Notes under the pieces: generated by a model
Database searches by the model: none
What the model saw: the letters and a program-made list of their open reading frames with translations, nothing else
What the model was told of the DNA's origin: nothing
Translations under genes and position numbers: made by a program
Part shown: positions 1-9,279 of the stretch, one piece after another
Numbering within the stretch: the stretch's first letter is position 1
Layout: the number at the start of each line of letters is the position of its first letter
Assembly (NCBI RefSeq): GCF_900114095.1
Contig: NZ_FORV01000009.1
Coordinates: 1 to 64,000, forward strand
Direction of reading: 5' to 3'
Source of the DNA: Sphingomonas sp. NFR04
GTDB lineage: Bacteria; Pseudomonadota; Alphaproteobacteria; Sphingomonadales; Sphingomonadaceae
Length of the DNA: 64,000 nt

Positions 1-322
1 CCATCAGGAGAGCGCGGTCGTGATTCGCGAATTTGGCAAAAGGGCTGTGTCGCGCGTCGACATGCATGCGATCGTCCAAGATACGAACCGGCGCGCCTCA
101 ACTTCGCTGCGATGGCCGTGCAACGCCCGAAGTCCGGCGCCAGCGGCTTCGATGCGCCGCGAACGGACACCCGGCAGCGGCTGATTCCACGGCATCCATG
201 GCTGCGCGGCCAAGCGTGGCTGGCAGAAACAGGCGCGGCGATACGCGTGCCCGCCCCCCTTCCGACCGGCTGCCCACCCATCGAGCGCGACACCGGCAAC
301 GATAAAATCACAGGAGAGATGC
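1..322. other. non-coding stretch upstream of the GH9 gene
   Basis: I see no supported gene here. Short open frames exist on both strands, but they are Arg/Pro/Ala-rich GC-driven frames without ribosome sites or recognisable domains. The last bases hold an AGGAGA at about 312-317 that serves the ATG at 323. The segment could contain the promoter of the GH9 gene, but no clear -35/-10 pair can be named. Confidence 0.5.
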
Positions 323-2807
323 ATGCACCGTAAGGTTCTGTCCGCCTTGCTCGCCTCGGCAGCGGCCGCCGTCTCGGGCGTGGCCATGGCCCAATCCTTG
401 ACGCTCACGCCGGCGGATACGCTCGAGAGGCAGGGCCTGACGGTCATCGCCGACCAGAACCAGTTCAGCCCGATCTTCTTCGACGAGAAGAATGCCGGCA
501 TCCAGATCGTGCTGCACGGCAACCGCATCGCTACCGATGGCGCGGTGCGCCTCGACAAGACGCCCGAACAATGGGCCCCCGTCCCCGCCTTTGTCAGCCG
601 CACCCGCGGCACGGAGCCCAACCAGCTGGTGGTCCGTTCCACCTACAAGGACGTGAAGCTCGACTATACGGTGAAGGTCACCGCCGAGGGCGACGGCTTC
701 CGCATCGCCGTCGATCTCGATCGCCCGCTGCCCGCAGCGCTGGTGGGCAAGGCCGGCTTCAACCTCGATTTCCTGCCGAGCGCCTATTTCGGCAAGACCT
801 ATCTGATGGACGCCGCCCCCGGGCTGTTCCCGCGCCACCCGACCGGCCCGATGGCCAAGGACGGCTCGGGAGACCCGCTGCCGCTGACGTCGGGCGGGAA
901 ATCGGTCACGCTGGCCCCCGAAGACCCGATGACCCGCGTCACCATCACCTCCGATCAGGGCCCGCTGACACTCTATGATGCCCGTGCGCGCGCGCAGAAT
1001 GGCTGGTTCGTCGTCCGATCGATGATCGCCGAGGGCGCGAAGGAGAATGCCATCGTCTGGCATGTCCGGCCCAATGTCATCAAGGATTGGGTGCGCGCGC
1101 CGGTCGTCTCGTTCAACCAGGCGGGCTATACGCCCAACCGGCCCAAGGTAGCGCTGATCGAGCTGGATCCGCACTTCAAGGCACCGGCCGAGGCCGAGCT
1201 GGTGCGGCTCACCGCCGATGGCCGCGAAGAGCCGGTGCTGCGCGCGCGCACGCTGCCGCGCGGACACTGGACCCGCTACGACTATGCGGCGTTCGACTTC
1301 TCTAGCGTCCGCACGCCCGGCATCTACGCCATCCGCTATGCGGGCGTCACGACCAACCCGTTCCGCATCGCGCCCGATGCCTATGCGCGCATCTGGCAGA
1401 CCTCGCTCGACACGTTCCTCGCCGAGCAGATGGATCATGTCGGCATCCGCGAGCAATATCGCGTCTGGTCGGCGCCCTCGCATCTCGACGACGCACGCCA
1501 GGCACCGCCCAACATCACGCATTTCGACGGCTACAAGATGGGCGCCAACCTGGATTCGCCCTTCAAGGCCGGCGAGCATATCCCCGGCCTCGCCGTGGGC
1601 GGCTTCCAGGACGCCGGGGACTATGACATCCAAACCCCCGAAAACGCGATGGTGGTGCGCGACCTGGTCTGGGCCCGCGAGCTGTTCGGTCTCGACTGGG
1701 ACGAAACCAGTGTCGACGAAGCGGCGCGCGCGGTCGAGATCCGCAAGCCCGACGGCGTCGAGGACTCGCTGCAGCAGATCCGCCACGGCGCGCTGCAGCT
1801 GCTCGCGCAGTACAAGGTGTTCGGGCACGCGATCGTCGGGATCGTCGACCCGACGCTGCGCCAATATGCGCATCTCGGCGACGCCGGCTCGCAGACCGAC
1901 GGGCTGACCTATGATCCGTCGCTCAAGCCCGCCGAGCGCAAGAACGGCGCCTCGGGCGCGCAGGACGACCGCTGGGCGTTCACCACCGACCTTCCGGCCA
2001 ACAACCTGATGGTCGCGGCGGGGCTCGCCGGTGCGAGCCGCGCGCTTGCCCAGAGCGATCCGGCGATGGCAGCCGAAGCGCTCCACGCCGCCGAGGCACT
2101 CTGGGCCAAGCAGCAGCAGGGCGTCATCAAGGCCGGCGACGGCCGCGACGACTCGACTTCGCCGCGCTCTGCGCAGCGCCAACGTCACCGCCACGGTCGA
2201 GCTGCTGATCACCAGCAAGGGCGGCAAGGCCTATGCGGACCGTCTGCGCGCGCTGCTGCCGGTAATACGTGACAATTTCGAATGGACTGCAGCACCGGCG
2301 GTGCGCGCGATCCCCTTCATGGATGCCGCCTATCGTGCGCAGCTCGTGCCGCTGGTCCGCGCGATGAAGGCGAAGGTGGACCGCGACCAGGCGAACAATC
2401 CGTTCGGCGTGCCGATCGCCACCGGGACCTGGGCGGGTTCCAACCAGGTGGTGGCCTTCGGCTCGACGATGTACCTGCTGCACCAGGCCTTTCCGGAACT
2501 GATCGGCACCAGCTACACGCTCGACGCGATAGACTATGTGCTGGGGCGGCATCCCGCCAACAACCTGTCGCTGGTCTCGACCGTGGGCACCGCGTCGAAG
2601 CTGATCGGCTATGGGCATAATCGCGCCGATTACAGCTTCATCCCCGGCGGCCTCGTGCCCGGCGTGCTGATCGTCAAACCCGATTTCCCGGAAGCGAAGA
2701 CCGACTGGCCGTTCCTGTGGTTCGAGAACGAATACACCGTCAGCACCACCACCGCCTACATCCTCGCCGCCCGCGCCGCGATAGCTGCATCGGAGGAGGC
2801 GAAATAG
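323..2807 (+). pseudogene. GH9-family glycoside hydrolase (cellulase-like), frameshifted
   Basis: Secreted glycoside hydrolase of family 9, which cleaves beta-glucan or amino-sugar linkages by inversion. A signal peptide (about residues 1-24, ending AMAQ) is followed by an N-terminal Ig-like domain (around residues 265-360) and an (alpha/alpha)6 barrel. The catalytic-base motif DAGDYD lies at DNA 1610-1627 (about residues 430-435), and the proton-donor Glu is in ENEY near 2723-2734. The ATG at 323 follows an AGGAGA site. The frame opened at 323 is lost near 2150-2170: the protein continues in the +1 frame from about 2160 to the TAG at 2805. Local bases suggest a lost T in a Phe codon near 2153 plus an extra CT near 2166, net +1. 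Both halves look like one normal-length GH9 enzyme, so this is a recent break or a sequence error. Substrate cannot be told from sequence alone. Confidence 0.85.
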
Positions 2808-2954
2808 CGCGGTGCATGCGTGTGCTTTTCGGCCTCCGGCATTCCGACCATACTGCCGGGATGGCGGTCTTTTCGGACGGAGTAGCCGGTCTCAGGAACC
2901 AACGCGCTCCGAAACCGATCAGACAGCGCGATCTGGCTGCGGTGGAGAAGGAGG

Positions 2955-3701
2955 ATGCGACCGGTGATCGGAACCGCCGGCTGGGCCATCCCGGCGGCGG
3001 ATCGGCCCGCCTTCCCGGCCGAGGGCAGCATATTGCAGCGCTACGCGGCCCGGCTGGGCGGGGTGGAAGTGAACTCCTCCTTCTACCGCCCCCATCGGCG
3101 CTCGACCTGGCAACGCTGGGCGGAGGGCGTGCCCGATGGCTTCCGCTTTGCCGCGAAGATTCCGAAGGTGATCAGCCATGACCGGCGGCTGGTGGAGGTA
3201 GACACGGCGCTTGGCCAGTTCGTCGAGGAAGTTGGCGGCCTGGGCGACAAGCTCGCGATCCTGCTCCTCCAGTTGCCGCCCAGCTTCGCGTTCGACGCGG
3301 CGTTGCTCTCCGCATTCGTCATCCGCCTGTCTGCGCAAATCGCCGTCCCGATCGCCTGCGAGCCTCGGCATGCCAGCTGGTTCACCGCGGAAGCCGATGC
3401 GCTGCTCGCCAGCCTCCGCGTCGCCCGCGTCGCCGCCGACCCGGCACGCGTGCCAGAAGCAGCGTCGCCGGGCGGGTGGCGCGGGCTTTCCTATTGGCGC
3501 TTGCACGGCTCGCCGGTGATGTATCGGTCGGCATATGGCGATGCCCGCCTGCAAGCGATAGCGGCGGCAATAGCGGCAGATGCCACGCCCGGCCGAGCTG
3601 CATGGTGCGTGTTCGACAACACGGCCTCCTCGGCGGCGATGGGCGATGCGCTGCAGCTGTCGCATTTCCTCTCCGCGCGGCCTGCGCTTTCGCGGCCCTG
3701 A
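2955..3701 (+). CDS. DUF72 (YecE-like) TIM-barrel protein
   Basis: A 248-residue member of the DUF72/YecE family, predicted TIM-barrel proteins of unknown biochemical role that often sit near DNA-repair genes. Family hallmarks visible are the N-terminal IGTAGW, the NSSFYRPH segment near residue 37, FRFAAKIPK near residue 65 and the C-terminal VFDNTASSAA stretch. The ATG at 2955 follows GAGAAGGAGG. The ATP-dependent ligase begins 53 bases downstream on the same strand, so the two are probably co-transcribed. A degraded copy of this gene pair, with the same upstream sequence, lies at 12361-12680, so the pair has been duplicated at some time. Confidence 0.85.
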   Translation: MRPVIGTAGWAIPAADRPAFPAEGSILQRYAARLGGVEVNSSFYRPHRRSTWQRWAEGVPDGFRFAAKIPKVISHDRRLVEVDTALGQFVEEVGGLGDKLAILLLQLPPSFAFDAALLSAFVIRLSAQIAVPIACEPRHASWFTAEADALLASLRVARVAADPARVPEAASPGGWRGLSYWRLHGSPVMYRSAYGDARLQAIAAAIAADATPGRAAWCVFDNTASSAAMGDALQLSHFLSARPALSRP

Positions 3702-3754
3702 ACCCGGCCCGCCGCCGCGCGTTCGTCCCGCGAACCAGCGCGCAAGGGAGCACC

Positions 3755-4945
3755 ATGGCCGCGTCCGACCTGTCCCCCATGGAGGCCAAGCTGGTCGCCG
3801 CGCTGCCCGAGGAAGCCGGCTGGCAGTTCGAGCCCAAATGGGACGGCTTCCGCGCGCTTGTGTTCCGCCGGGGCGACACGATCGAGATCCGCTCGAAATC
3901 GGGAAAACCGCTCGACCGCTATTTCCCGGAGATCGTCGCGATGATTGCGGCAGTCGATTGCCCGGAGTTCGTTCTCGACGGCGAGCTGATCCTGCCGGTC
4001 GGCGACGTGCTCTCGTTCGATGCGCTCCAGGCCCGCCTCCACCCGGCGCCGAGCCGAATTCAGCGCCTGTCGAAGGAAACGCCGGCGCAACTGATGCTGT
4101 TCGATTGCCTCGCCGTCGGTGGCCAGGCGCTTCTCGACACGCCGCTGCGCGAGCGACGCGCTGCGCTGGAAGCGTTCCACCGCGCCCATGGCGGACCATC
4201 CCTCTTGCTGTCGTACCGGACGCAGGATCTGGCCGTTGCCCAAGTCTGGCTCGCGCAAGGTGGCGGGGCGCTCGACGGCGTCGTCGCCAAGCAGCTGGAC
4301 GAACCCTATCGTCCCGGCGAACGCGCGATGCTCAAGGTGAAGCAGCACCGCACTGCCGATTGCGTCGTCGGCGGCTTCCGTCGCACCAGGGAAGGCGATG
4401 GCATCGCATCGCTGTTGCTCGGGCTCTACGACGATGCGGGTTTGCTCCACCATGTCGGCTTCACCTCGGGCATCGCTGCGGCCGAGCGCCCGATGTTGCT
4501 GCAGAAGCTGGAACCGCTGATCGAGGCGCCCGGCTTCACCGGCAAGGCACCGGGCGGTCCCAGCCGCTGGAACAACGGCGCCGAAAGCGCGTGGGCGCCG
4601 CTGCGCCCGGAGCTGGTGCTGGAAGTGCTCTACGACCAGGTCACCGGCGATCGCTTCCGCCATGGCACCAAGCTGCTGCGCTGGCGCCCCGACAAGGCGC
4701 CCGCGCAATGCCGGATGGAGCAGCTGGTCCACGAGGTCCGCCCCGCAGAGCTTTCGACGCTCACGCGCGTAGCGGAATTCGACGCTCACGCGCGTAGCGG
4801 AATGAGTCTACGCGGAACTGATTTGGGTGGTCCAAGCGGCCCTGAGCCTCCGGGACCGGTGGAACCGGCGATCAAACCAGCGCAATCCCAGCCCATTCTC
4901 GCAAAAACGGCGCCAAAGGCCTCACTCCCACTCGAACATCAATAG
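3755..4945 (+). CDS. ATP-dependent DNA ligase, C-terminally extended by a duplication
   Basis: Seals DNA nicks through an enzyme-AMP intermediate. The ATG at 3755 follows AAGGGAG. Motif I is KWDGFR, with the predicted adenylated Lys28. LDGELI (near residue 72) matches motif III, DGVVAKQ (near 175) motif IV and MLKVKQ (near 192) motif V. An OB-fold domain follows (about 200-310, with ELVLEVLYDQ). This is the short LigC/LigD-ligase architecture, without nuclease or polymerase domains. The normal end appears to be ...TLTRVAE followed by TGA, as in the collapsed copy at 12502-12624. Here a 25-bp tandem duplication (4753-4802) shifts the frame, so reading continues 55 more codons to the TAG at 4943 with a Pro-rich, low-complexity tail. 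The catalytic core is intact, so activity may be retained. Confidence 0.85.
   Translation: MAASDLSPMEAKLVAALPEEAGWQFEPKWDGFRALVFRRGDTIEIRSKSGKPLDRYFPEIVAMIAAVDCPEFVLDGELILPVGDVLSFDALQARLHPAPSRIQRLSKETPAQLMLFDCLAVGGQALLDTPLRERRAALEAFHRAHGGPSLLLSYRTQDLAVAQVWLAQGGGALDGVVAKQLDEPYRPGERAMLKVKQHRTADCVVGGFRRTREGDGIASLLLGLYDDAGLLHHVGFTSGIAAAERPMLLQKLEPLIEAPGFTGKAPGGPSRWNNGAESAWAPLRPELVLEVLYDQVTGDRFRHGTKLLRWRPDKAPAQCRMEQLVHEVRPAELSTLTRVAEFDAHARSGMSLRGTDLGGPSGPEPPGPVEPAIKPAQSQPILAKTAPKASLPLEHQ
4753..4802 (+). repeat. 25-bp perfect tandem duplication at the ligase stop
   Basis: Two adjacent identical 25-bp units (4753-4777 and 4778-4802), each starting TTCGACGCTC and ending GTAGCGGAA. The TGA after the second unit (4803-4805) would be in frame if only one unit were present. 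With two units it is out of frame, and the ligase reads on to 4945. The related remnant at 12597-12621 has a single unit followed by TGA, which supports one unit as the ancestral state. Confidence 0.9.
4920..4944. repeat. att-like repeat, left copy (guaA-end related)
   Basis: A 25-bp sequence that differs at one position from 18251-18275. Its core, TCACTCCCACTCGA at 4922-4935, differs at one position from the last 14 bp of guaA at 32375-32388. The similarity between this copy and the 18.25-kb copy extends rightwards past the core, as expected if both carry the same element arm. It may mark the outer end of an older or tandem insertion. The TAG at 4943-4945, which ends the extended ligase frame, overlaps the last two bases of this repeat. 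Confidence 0.5.
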
Positions 4946-5043
4946 CTCGATTTCTCCTTGTTGCCCCAATGCTCCTCAACCACTCTGTTACAACTTACCC
5001 GGCGACCGACCTATGAACGCGCTGGGCTTCTTCTCCCCTTTCC

Positions 5044-5759
5044 TCACATCGTCAGGCCGACGAACGTGGCGCCGGTGGGGGCCTTGTCCTTTGCCTCTCG
5101 AACGCTTCGTTGATCCGATCGAGCGGAAAACGATGGTTGATCAGCTTCTGCGTCTGCAGCTTGCCGCGCGCGAGCAGCTCGATCACTTCGGCCTGTTCGG
5201 CATAGAGATCCTGGAAGGCGAAGCTGGCGCTGGGAATGAGCGCGATCTTCGACATCTGGATGCGGTGCCATTCGAGGAGAATGGCCGTTTCCCCTTCGTC
5301 GAAGCCGCCGACGATGACGACCTTCCCGCCCCGCCGCCCATCCGCGTCGCGAGCGGCAGCGTCTGCGGCATGGTCTCCCCGCCCGAGCACTCGAATACGA
5401 TATCGGCACCACGCCCGTCGGTCATCGCCAAGATCGCCGCTTCGGGCGCGCCATCCTCGAATGGGACCACCAGATCGGCGCTCAGTTCGTGCGCCAGCGC
5501 GCGGGCGTGGGGTACGGGGTCAATCGACAAGACGGACACGCGTGACCTCGGGGCCGACCTCGACCACCTCGACGGCGAGTTCATGGCCCACGATGCAGCA
5601 GCGGAGATGCTGGTCGGGTTTCTCCCGGTGCCGAAGATCCGTGCCGCAGATGCCCGCCATGCGGACGCGCGCCTTGACCCAGTCAGCGGCGGGCATCGCG
5701 GGTTCTTCCACCTCTTCAATCGTGAAGCGTCCTTCGGCGGTCTTCAGCGCGGCTTTCAT
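5044..5759 (-). pseudogene. zinc-type MDR alcohol dehydrogenase, decayed
   Basis: Remnant of a medium-chain dehydrogenase/reductase. The first 75 codons are intact from the ATG at 5759: the GroES-like domain with GICGTDLRH, and GHE near residue 58. After VGPEVT the sequence jumps to a Rossmann segment (VLSIDP, then GRGADIVFECSG) in another frame. It continues as GKVVIVGGF and FAFQDLYAEQ in a third frame. It ends in yet another frame after an apparent one-base loss in a Lys codon near 5104, reaching the TGA at 5044-5046. A stretch of roughly 60-100 residues, including the usual nucleotide-binding GxGxxG, is missing. The start codon overlaps the patatin stop (ATGA), so it was the last gene of a coupled three-gene set. 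Confidence 0.85.
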
Positions 5760-6766
5760 GGTGCGTTCACCGAGTGACCGGGCTGGAGATGGAGGCCCTG
5801 ACCGCCGATCGGCAGCGTGCCGTCGGCGACGCGGCGGACAAGGTCGGCGGCATCGCGAAGGCCGTGTTCCCAGCGCTGGCGCACCGAGGCAGGCGAGAAG
5901 TCCATCGCCTTGCCCGCCACCTCCTGCTGCTGATCGGCATAGAGCAGTTGCGCCAGCGTCACCGAGCAGCCGCGATAGGCAGCGTCGGTCGCATATTGCG
6001 CCTGCCAGCGTGCGATCGTGCGGCGCGTCTGGCTAGCAAAGGTAAGGTCTTGCGCGCGCGCCGCCATTTCTCCCAGCGTGTCTGGGCGGCCGCCGCGCAT
6101 CGGCAGCAGGTCGACGGCGATGCAGAGCGTCGGTCGATCTGAGGGCGTCGAAAGCACCGGATCGAGCGGCAGGTTGGCGGAAAGGCCACCATCCACATAG
6201 AGCCGATCGTCGACCGCCACCGCGGGAAACGCCGGTGGCAACGCGGCGCTGGCACGGACATGCTCGGCACCGATCAGGCGATCCTTCGTGTCAAAGGCTG
6301 TTTCCGCGCCGCTCTCCAGGTCAACCGCGACGGCCGTGTAGCGCGTCGCGCCGCCGTTCAACCGCGCGAAGTCGATGGAGGACTCCAGCGTCGTCGCCAG
6401 CGGGCCGGTATCGTACAGCGCCGGCGTGGGCGCGGCGAGCAGTGCGGTGCCCAGCGGTCCGAAAAGACCGGGTCGACCGCCCAGCAGGGTGGCACTCGTC
6501 TCTATGGTCCTGCGCCACGTCTCGGGCCAAGCCTGCCACCAGTCGAGACCGTCCGTTCGCCAGAAAGCCGCCAGCTTCGCCAGCGCAATGTCCGGCGCGT
6601 TCCCGGCGAGAATCGCGCCGTTGATCGCCCCGGCGGAAGTGCCGACGATCCAGTCCGGCGCGATGCCGCCCTCGTGCAGCGCCTGGCAGACGCCCGCCTG
6701 GTAGGCGCCCAGCGCGTTGCCGCCGGCCAGCACCAGCACGACCTTGGTGTCGCCAAGGTCGATCAA
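5756..6766 (-). CDS. patatin-like phospholipase family protein
   Basis: Predicted lipid acyl hydrolase using a Ser-Asp dyad. The glycine-rich oxyanion loop AGGNALGAYQAG (about residues 15-26), the nucleophile motif GTSAG near residue 45 and the DGG motif (DGGLSANLPLDP) near residue 202 are all present. The start is taken as TTG at 6766, which overlaps the TGA of the upstream metallo-hydrolase gene. No ATG or GTG gives a better junction, and frames further upstream lie wholly inside the neighbouring gene. The stop overlaps the ATG of the decayed dehydrogenase. The order metallo-hydrolase, patatin, dehydrogenase suggests a small ester- or lipid-degrading operon; the substrate is unknown. Confidence 0.8.
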   Translation of the reverse strand: MIDLGDTKVVLVLAGGNALGAYQAGVCQALHEGGIAPDWIVGTSAGAINGAILAGNAPDIALAKLAAFWRTDGLDWWQAWPETWRRTIETSATLLGGRPGLFGPLGTALLAAPTPALYDTGPLATTLESSIDFARLNGGATRYTAVAVDLESGAETAFDTKDRLIGAEHVRASAALPPAFPAVAVDDRLYVDGGLSANLPLDPVLSTPSDRPTLCIAVDLLPMRGGRPDTLGEMAARAQDLTFASQTRRTIARWQAQYATDAAYRGCSVTLAQLLYADQQQEVAGKAMDFSPASVRQRWEHGLRDAADLVRRVADGTLPIGGQGLHLQPGHSVNAP

Positions 6767-7617
6767 AGCGGCTGCCCTGCCTGGCAGCGCTCCAGTTCCA
6801 CCGCATCGTGCGCGCAGGCGATCGAGACTTCGTCGCGCCGTTCGACCGACAGCCGACGTAGCCGCGCCTGGTTCTGCATGCGGCTGTCGGCATCGACCTC
6901 CATCAGCCGCTGATAGGCGCGCAGGCCGGGTGTGCAGCGCCGCCGCGCTTCGCGCATCTCGCCGCGGTAGAAATAGGCGTCGCCCGCATGGAGCAGCCAG
7001 CGGCCATCGTCGCGGCGGACGGCCACGCCGGCATGGCCCCAGGTGTGGCCGGGCAGCGGCACGAGCAGGATCTCGGGCGGCAGTCCCTCCAGGTCGCGCA
7101 CCGCATCGAAGCCGAACCAGCGCTCGCCCCGCGCACCATAGCCGCGCCATTGCTGGACGCCCGCGAGCTGCGGCAGCCGCCAGCGGTTGCGCGCGACCAC
7201 GCCTGCGTGCGGGCCGGTGGCGTCGTCATATTCGCGCTGCATCACATGGACGACGGCATTGGGGAAATCCTCCAGGCCGCCGGCGTGATCGAAATCCAGA
7301 TGGGTGACGACGATGTGGCGCACATCGTCCGCGCGAAAGCCCAGCGCCTCGATCTGCCGGATCGCGGTCTCGGCCTCATGCAAGCGGATGTTGAGCATCG
7401 TCCGCCAGGCGCGGGTGATGCGCGGAGCTCCCGGCCCGTGCGGATGCGCGACGTCGCGCAAGCCGTAGCCGGTATCGACCAGCACGAGACCGTGCGCGTC
7501 GGTCTCGATCAGCAGGCAGTGACAGACCAGCCGGCCAAGCGGTGCCATCGAACGGCCGTCGAACAGCGCGCCGCCCAGCGGGCAATCGGTGCCGCAGTTG
7601 AGATGGTGGATCTGCAT
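6763..7617 (-). CDS. MBL-fold metallo-hydrolase
   Basis: A 284-residue metallo-beta-lactamase-fold hydrolase. The metal-binding motif THLDFDHAGG (HxDxDH variant) is near residue 108. A second His (PGHTWGHAG) is near residue 190, an Asp (LLHAGDAYF) near 209, and a distal His (ACAHDAVEL) near 270. This pattern resembles lactonase-like or glyoxalase-II-like members rather than true beta-lactamases, and there is no signal peptide. It is the first gene of the coupled minus-strand trio with patatin and the decayed dehydrogenase. The intergenic region 7618-7779, shared with the divergent MFS gene, should hold its promoter. Confidence 0.8.
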   Translation of the reverse strand: MQIHHLNCGTDCPLGGALFDGRSMAPLGRLVCHCLLIETDAHGLVLVDTGYGLRDVAHPHGPGAPRITRAWRTMLNIRLHEAETAIRQIEALGFRADDVRHIVVTHLDFDHAGGLEDFPNAVVHVMQREYDDATGPHAGVVARNRWRLPQLAGVQQWRGYGARGERWFGFDAVRDLEGLPPEILLVPLPGHTWGHAGVAVRRDDGRWLLHAGDAYFYRGEMREARRRCTPGLRAYQRLMEVDADSRMQNQARLRRLSVERRDEVSIACAHDAVELERCQAGQPL

Positions 7618-7779
7618 CGTTGCTCCTCGGGACTTGGCTGCACGGTGTGACCCCTCAACCTCCGAACCAGGGACATCGCCCCTCCCGCACTTCGCAATTA
7701 GCGCAACTTTCTCTGTAACTTATGTTGCGTACCGGGCTTCACGGAGGGCACCCGGCCATGCGCCGTACGTTGGCGCGTG

Positions 7780-9279
7780 ATGATCAGCCTGCAGCCGCAA
7801 CGCGAAGTGTCGTCTGAGGAACGCGAGCGCGGACTGCGTCTGCTCGTCACCGAGGCGATCTTCTCGGGCGGCACCGCGGCGCTGACCACCGGCGTGATCC
7901 TCACCGCCTTCGCCCTGCACCTCGGCGCCTCCAATGCGATGGTCGGCATCCTGGCGAGCGCACCCTTCCTCGCGCAGCTGCTCCAGTTGCCCGCGATCGG
8001 TCTGGTCGAGCGGCTGCGGGCGCGGAAGCGGATCGCGGTGTTCACCAGCCTGATCGGGCGGCTGATGCTGGCGATCATGGCGGTGCTCGCCTTCTTCAGC
8101 GGGACGCTGCCGCTACTCGCCTTTCTCGCCGCGCAACTGGTGCTGTGCGGGTTGGGCGCGATCGGCTCGTGCGCGTGGAACGCCTGGATGCGCGACCTCG
8201 CGCCTGAGGAACGGCTCGGCACCGTCTTCGCCAAGCGGACGGTGTGGCTGACCGCGATCAGCCTGCTGCTGGGGCTTGCGGCGGCGCTCGCCCTGGACTG
8301 GACGCGGCCCGGGTCGTTCGACCGCGATCTCGTCTTCGCCGGCATGTTCGCGGCCGGGTGCATCACCGGCCTGATCAGCGCCCGAGTCGTCGCCGGCATG
8401 CCCGAGCCGCTGATGCCGCCCGCGGAGGGCCCGGTCGACCTGATCGCGCTGCTTCGCCGGCCCCTGCGCGATGGCAATTTCCGGCGGCTGCTCGTGTTCG
8501 TCGCCAGCTGGCAGTTCGCGGTCAACTTTGCGACGCCCTTCTTTACCGTCTTCATCGTCCGCCAGCTGCACTTCAACATCAGCTTCGTGATGGTGCTGAG
8601 CGTGGCGAGCCAGATCGCCAACATCCTGGCGCTGCGCCTCTGGGGCACGCTGAGCGACCGCTTCGCCAACAAATCGGTGCTGGCCGTATGCGCGCCGGCC
8701 TACATCCTCGCGATCGTCGCGATGGCGGGCGCCTCGCAGTTCGCGGATCGCGACGTGGTGAAGCTGTGGCTGGTGGGCCTGCACCTGTTGATGGGCGCGA
8801 CGATTGCCGGGGTGACGCTGGCCAACACCAACATCGCGCTCAAGCTGTCGCCCAAGGGCGCCGCCACCGCCTATGTCGCGACCAACGCGATGGTGACCGC
8901 CGCGGCCGCTGGCCTTGCGCCGATCCTGGGCGGGCTGCTCGCCGACTTCTTCGCAGCACGTCAGTTCGAGCTGCTGGCGCGCTGGAGCAGCCCGCACGGC
9001 GTGGTTGCCCTGCCTTTCGTGCTGACGCGCTGGGACTTCTACTTCCTGATCGCGGGGCTGATCGGCATCTATGCGATCCACCGCCTGTCGCTGGTCGAGG
9101 AGCATGGCGAGATCGAGCGGCGCGAGATGGTCGGGCAGCTGCTCCACGAGACGCGTCGCTCGATCCGCAACATCTCCAGCGTCGCGGGGCTGCGCTCGGC
9201 GACCGACCTGCCCGCCGCGCTGCTGCGCGACGCCCGCACGCGGGCACGGCAGCGGCGCGCGGGGCGGCCTAGGCTCTAG
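7780..9279 (+). CDS. MFS transporter
   Basis: A roughly 500-residue integral membrane protein of the major facilitator superfamily. About twelve hydrophobic segments are visible, starting at LLVTEAIFSGGTAALTTGVI. A charged loop VERLRARKR between early helices and the mid-protein loop WGTLSDRFANKS, which resembles the classical inter-helix 2-3 signature repeated in the second half, fit the family. GTG at 7777 and ATG at 7780 are adjacent and either may start translation; ATG is chosen. The stop overlaps the convergent SDR gene by 4 bases. The C-terminal tail is Arg-rich and cytoplasmic. The substrate is not predictable. Confidence 0.8.
   Translation: MISLQPQREVSSEERERGLRLLVTEAIFSGGTAALTTGVILTAFALHLGASNAMVGILASAPFLAQLLQLPAIGLVERLRARKRIAVFTSLIGRLMLAIMAVLAFFSGTLPLLAFLAAQLVLCGLGAIGSCAWNAWMRDLAPEERLGTVFAKRTVWLTAISLLLGLAAALALDWTRPGSFDRDLVFAGMFAAGCITGLISARVVAGMPEPLMPPAEGPVDLIALLRRPLRDGNFRRLLVFVASWQFAVNFATPFFTVFIVRQLHFNISFVMVLSVASQIANILALRLWGTLSDRFANKSVLAVCAPAYILAIVAMAGASQFADRDVVKLWLVGLHLLMGATIAGVTLANTNIALKLSPKGAATAYVATNAMVTAAAAGLAPILGGLLADFFAARQFELLARWSSPHGVVALPFVLTRWDFYFLIAGLIGIYAIHRLSLVEEHGEIERREMVGQLLHETRRSIRNISSVAGLRSATDLPAALLRDARTRARQRRAGRPRL

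Noticed and set aside
308..2227. Very long minus-strand open frame opposite the GH9 gene
   Set aside because: It is the antisense shadow of a clear GH9 protein; composition (Arg/Asp/Gly/His-rich) is typical of GC-driven frames and no ribosome site or domain is seen.
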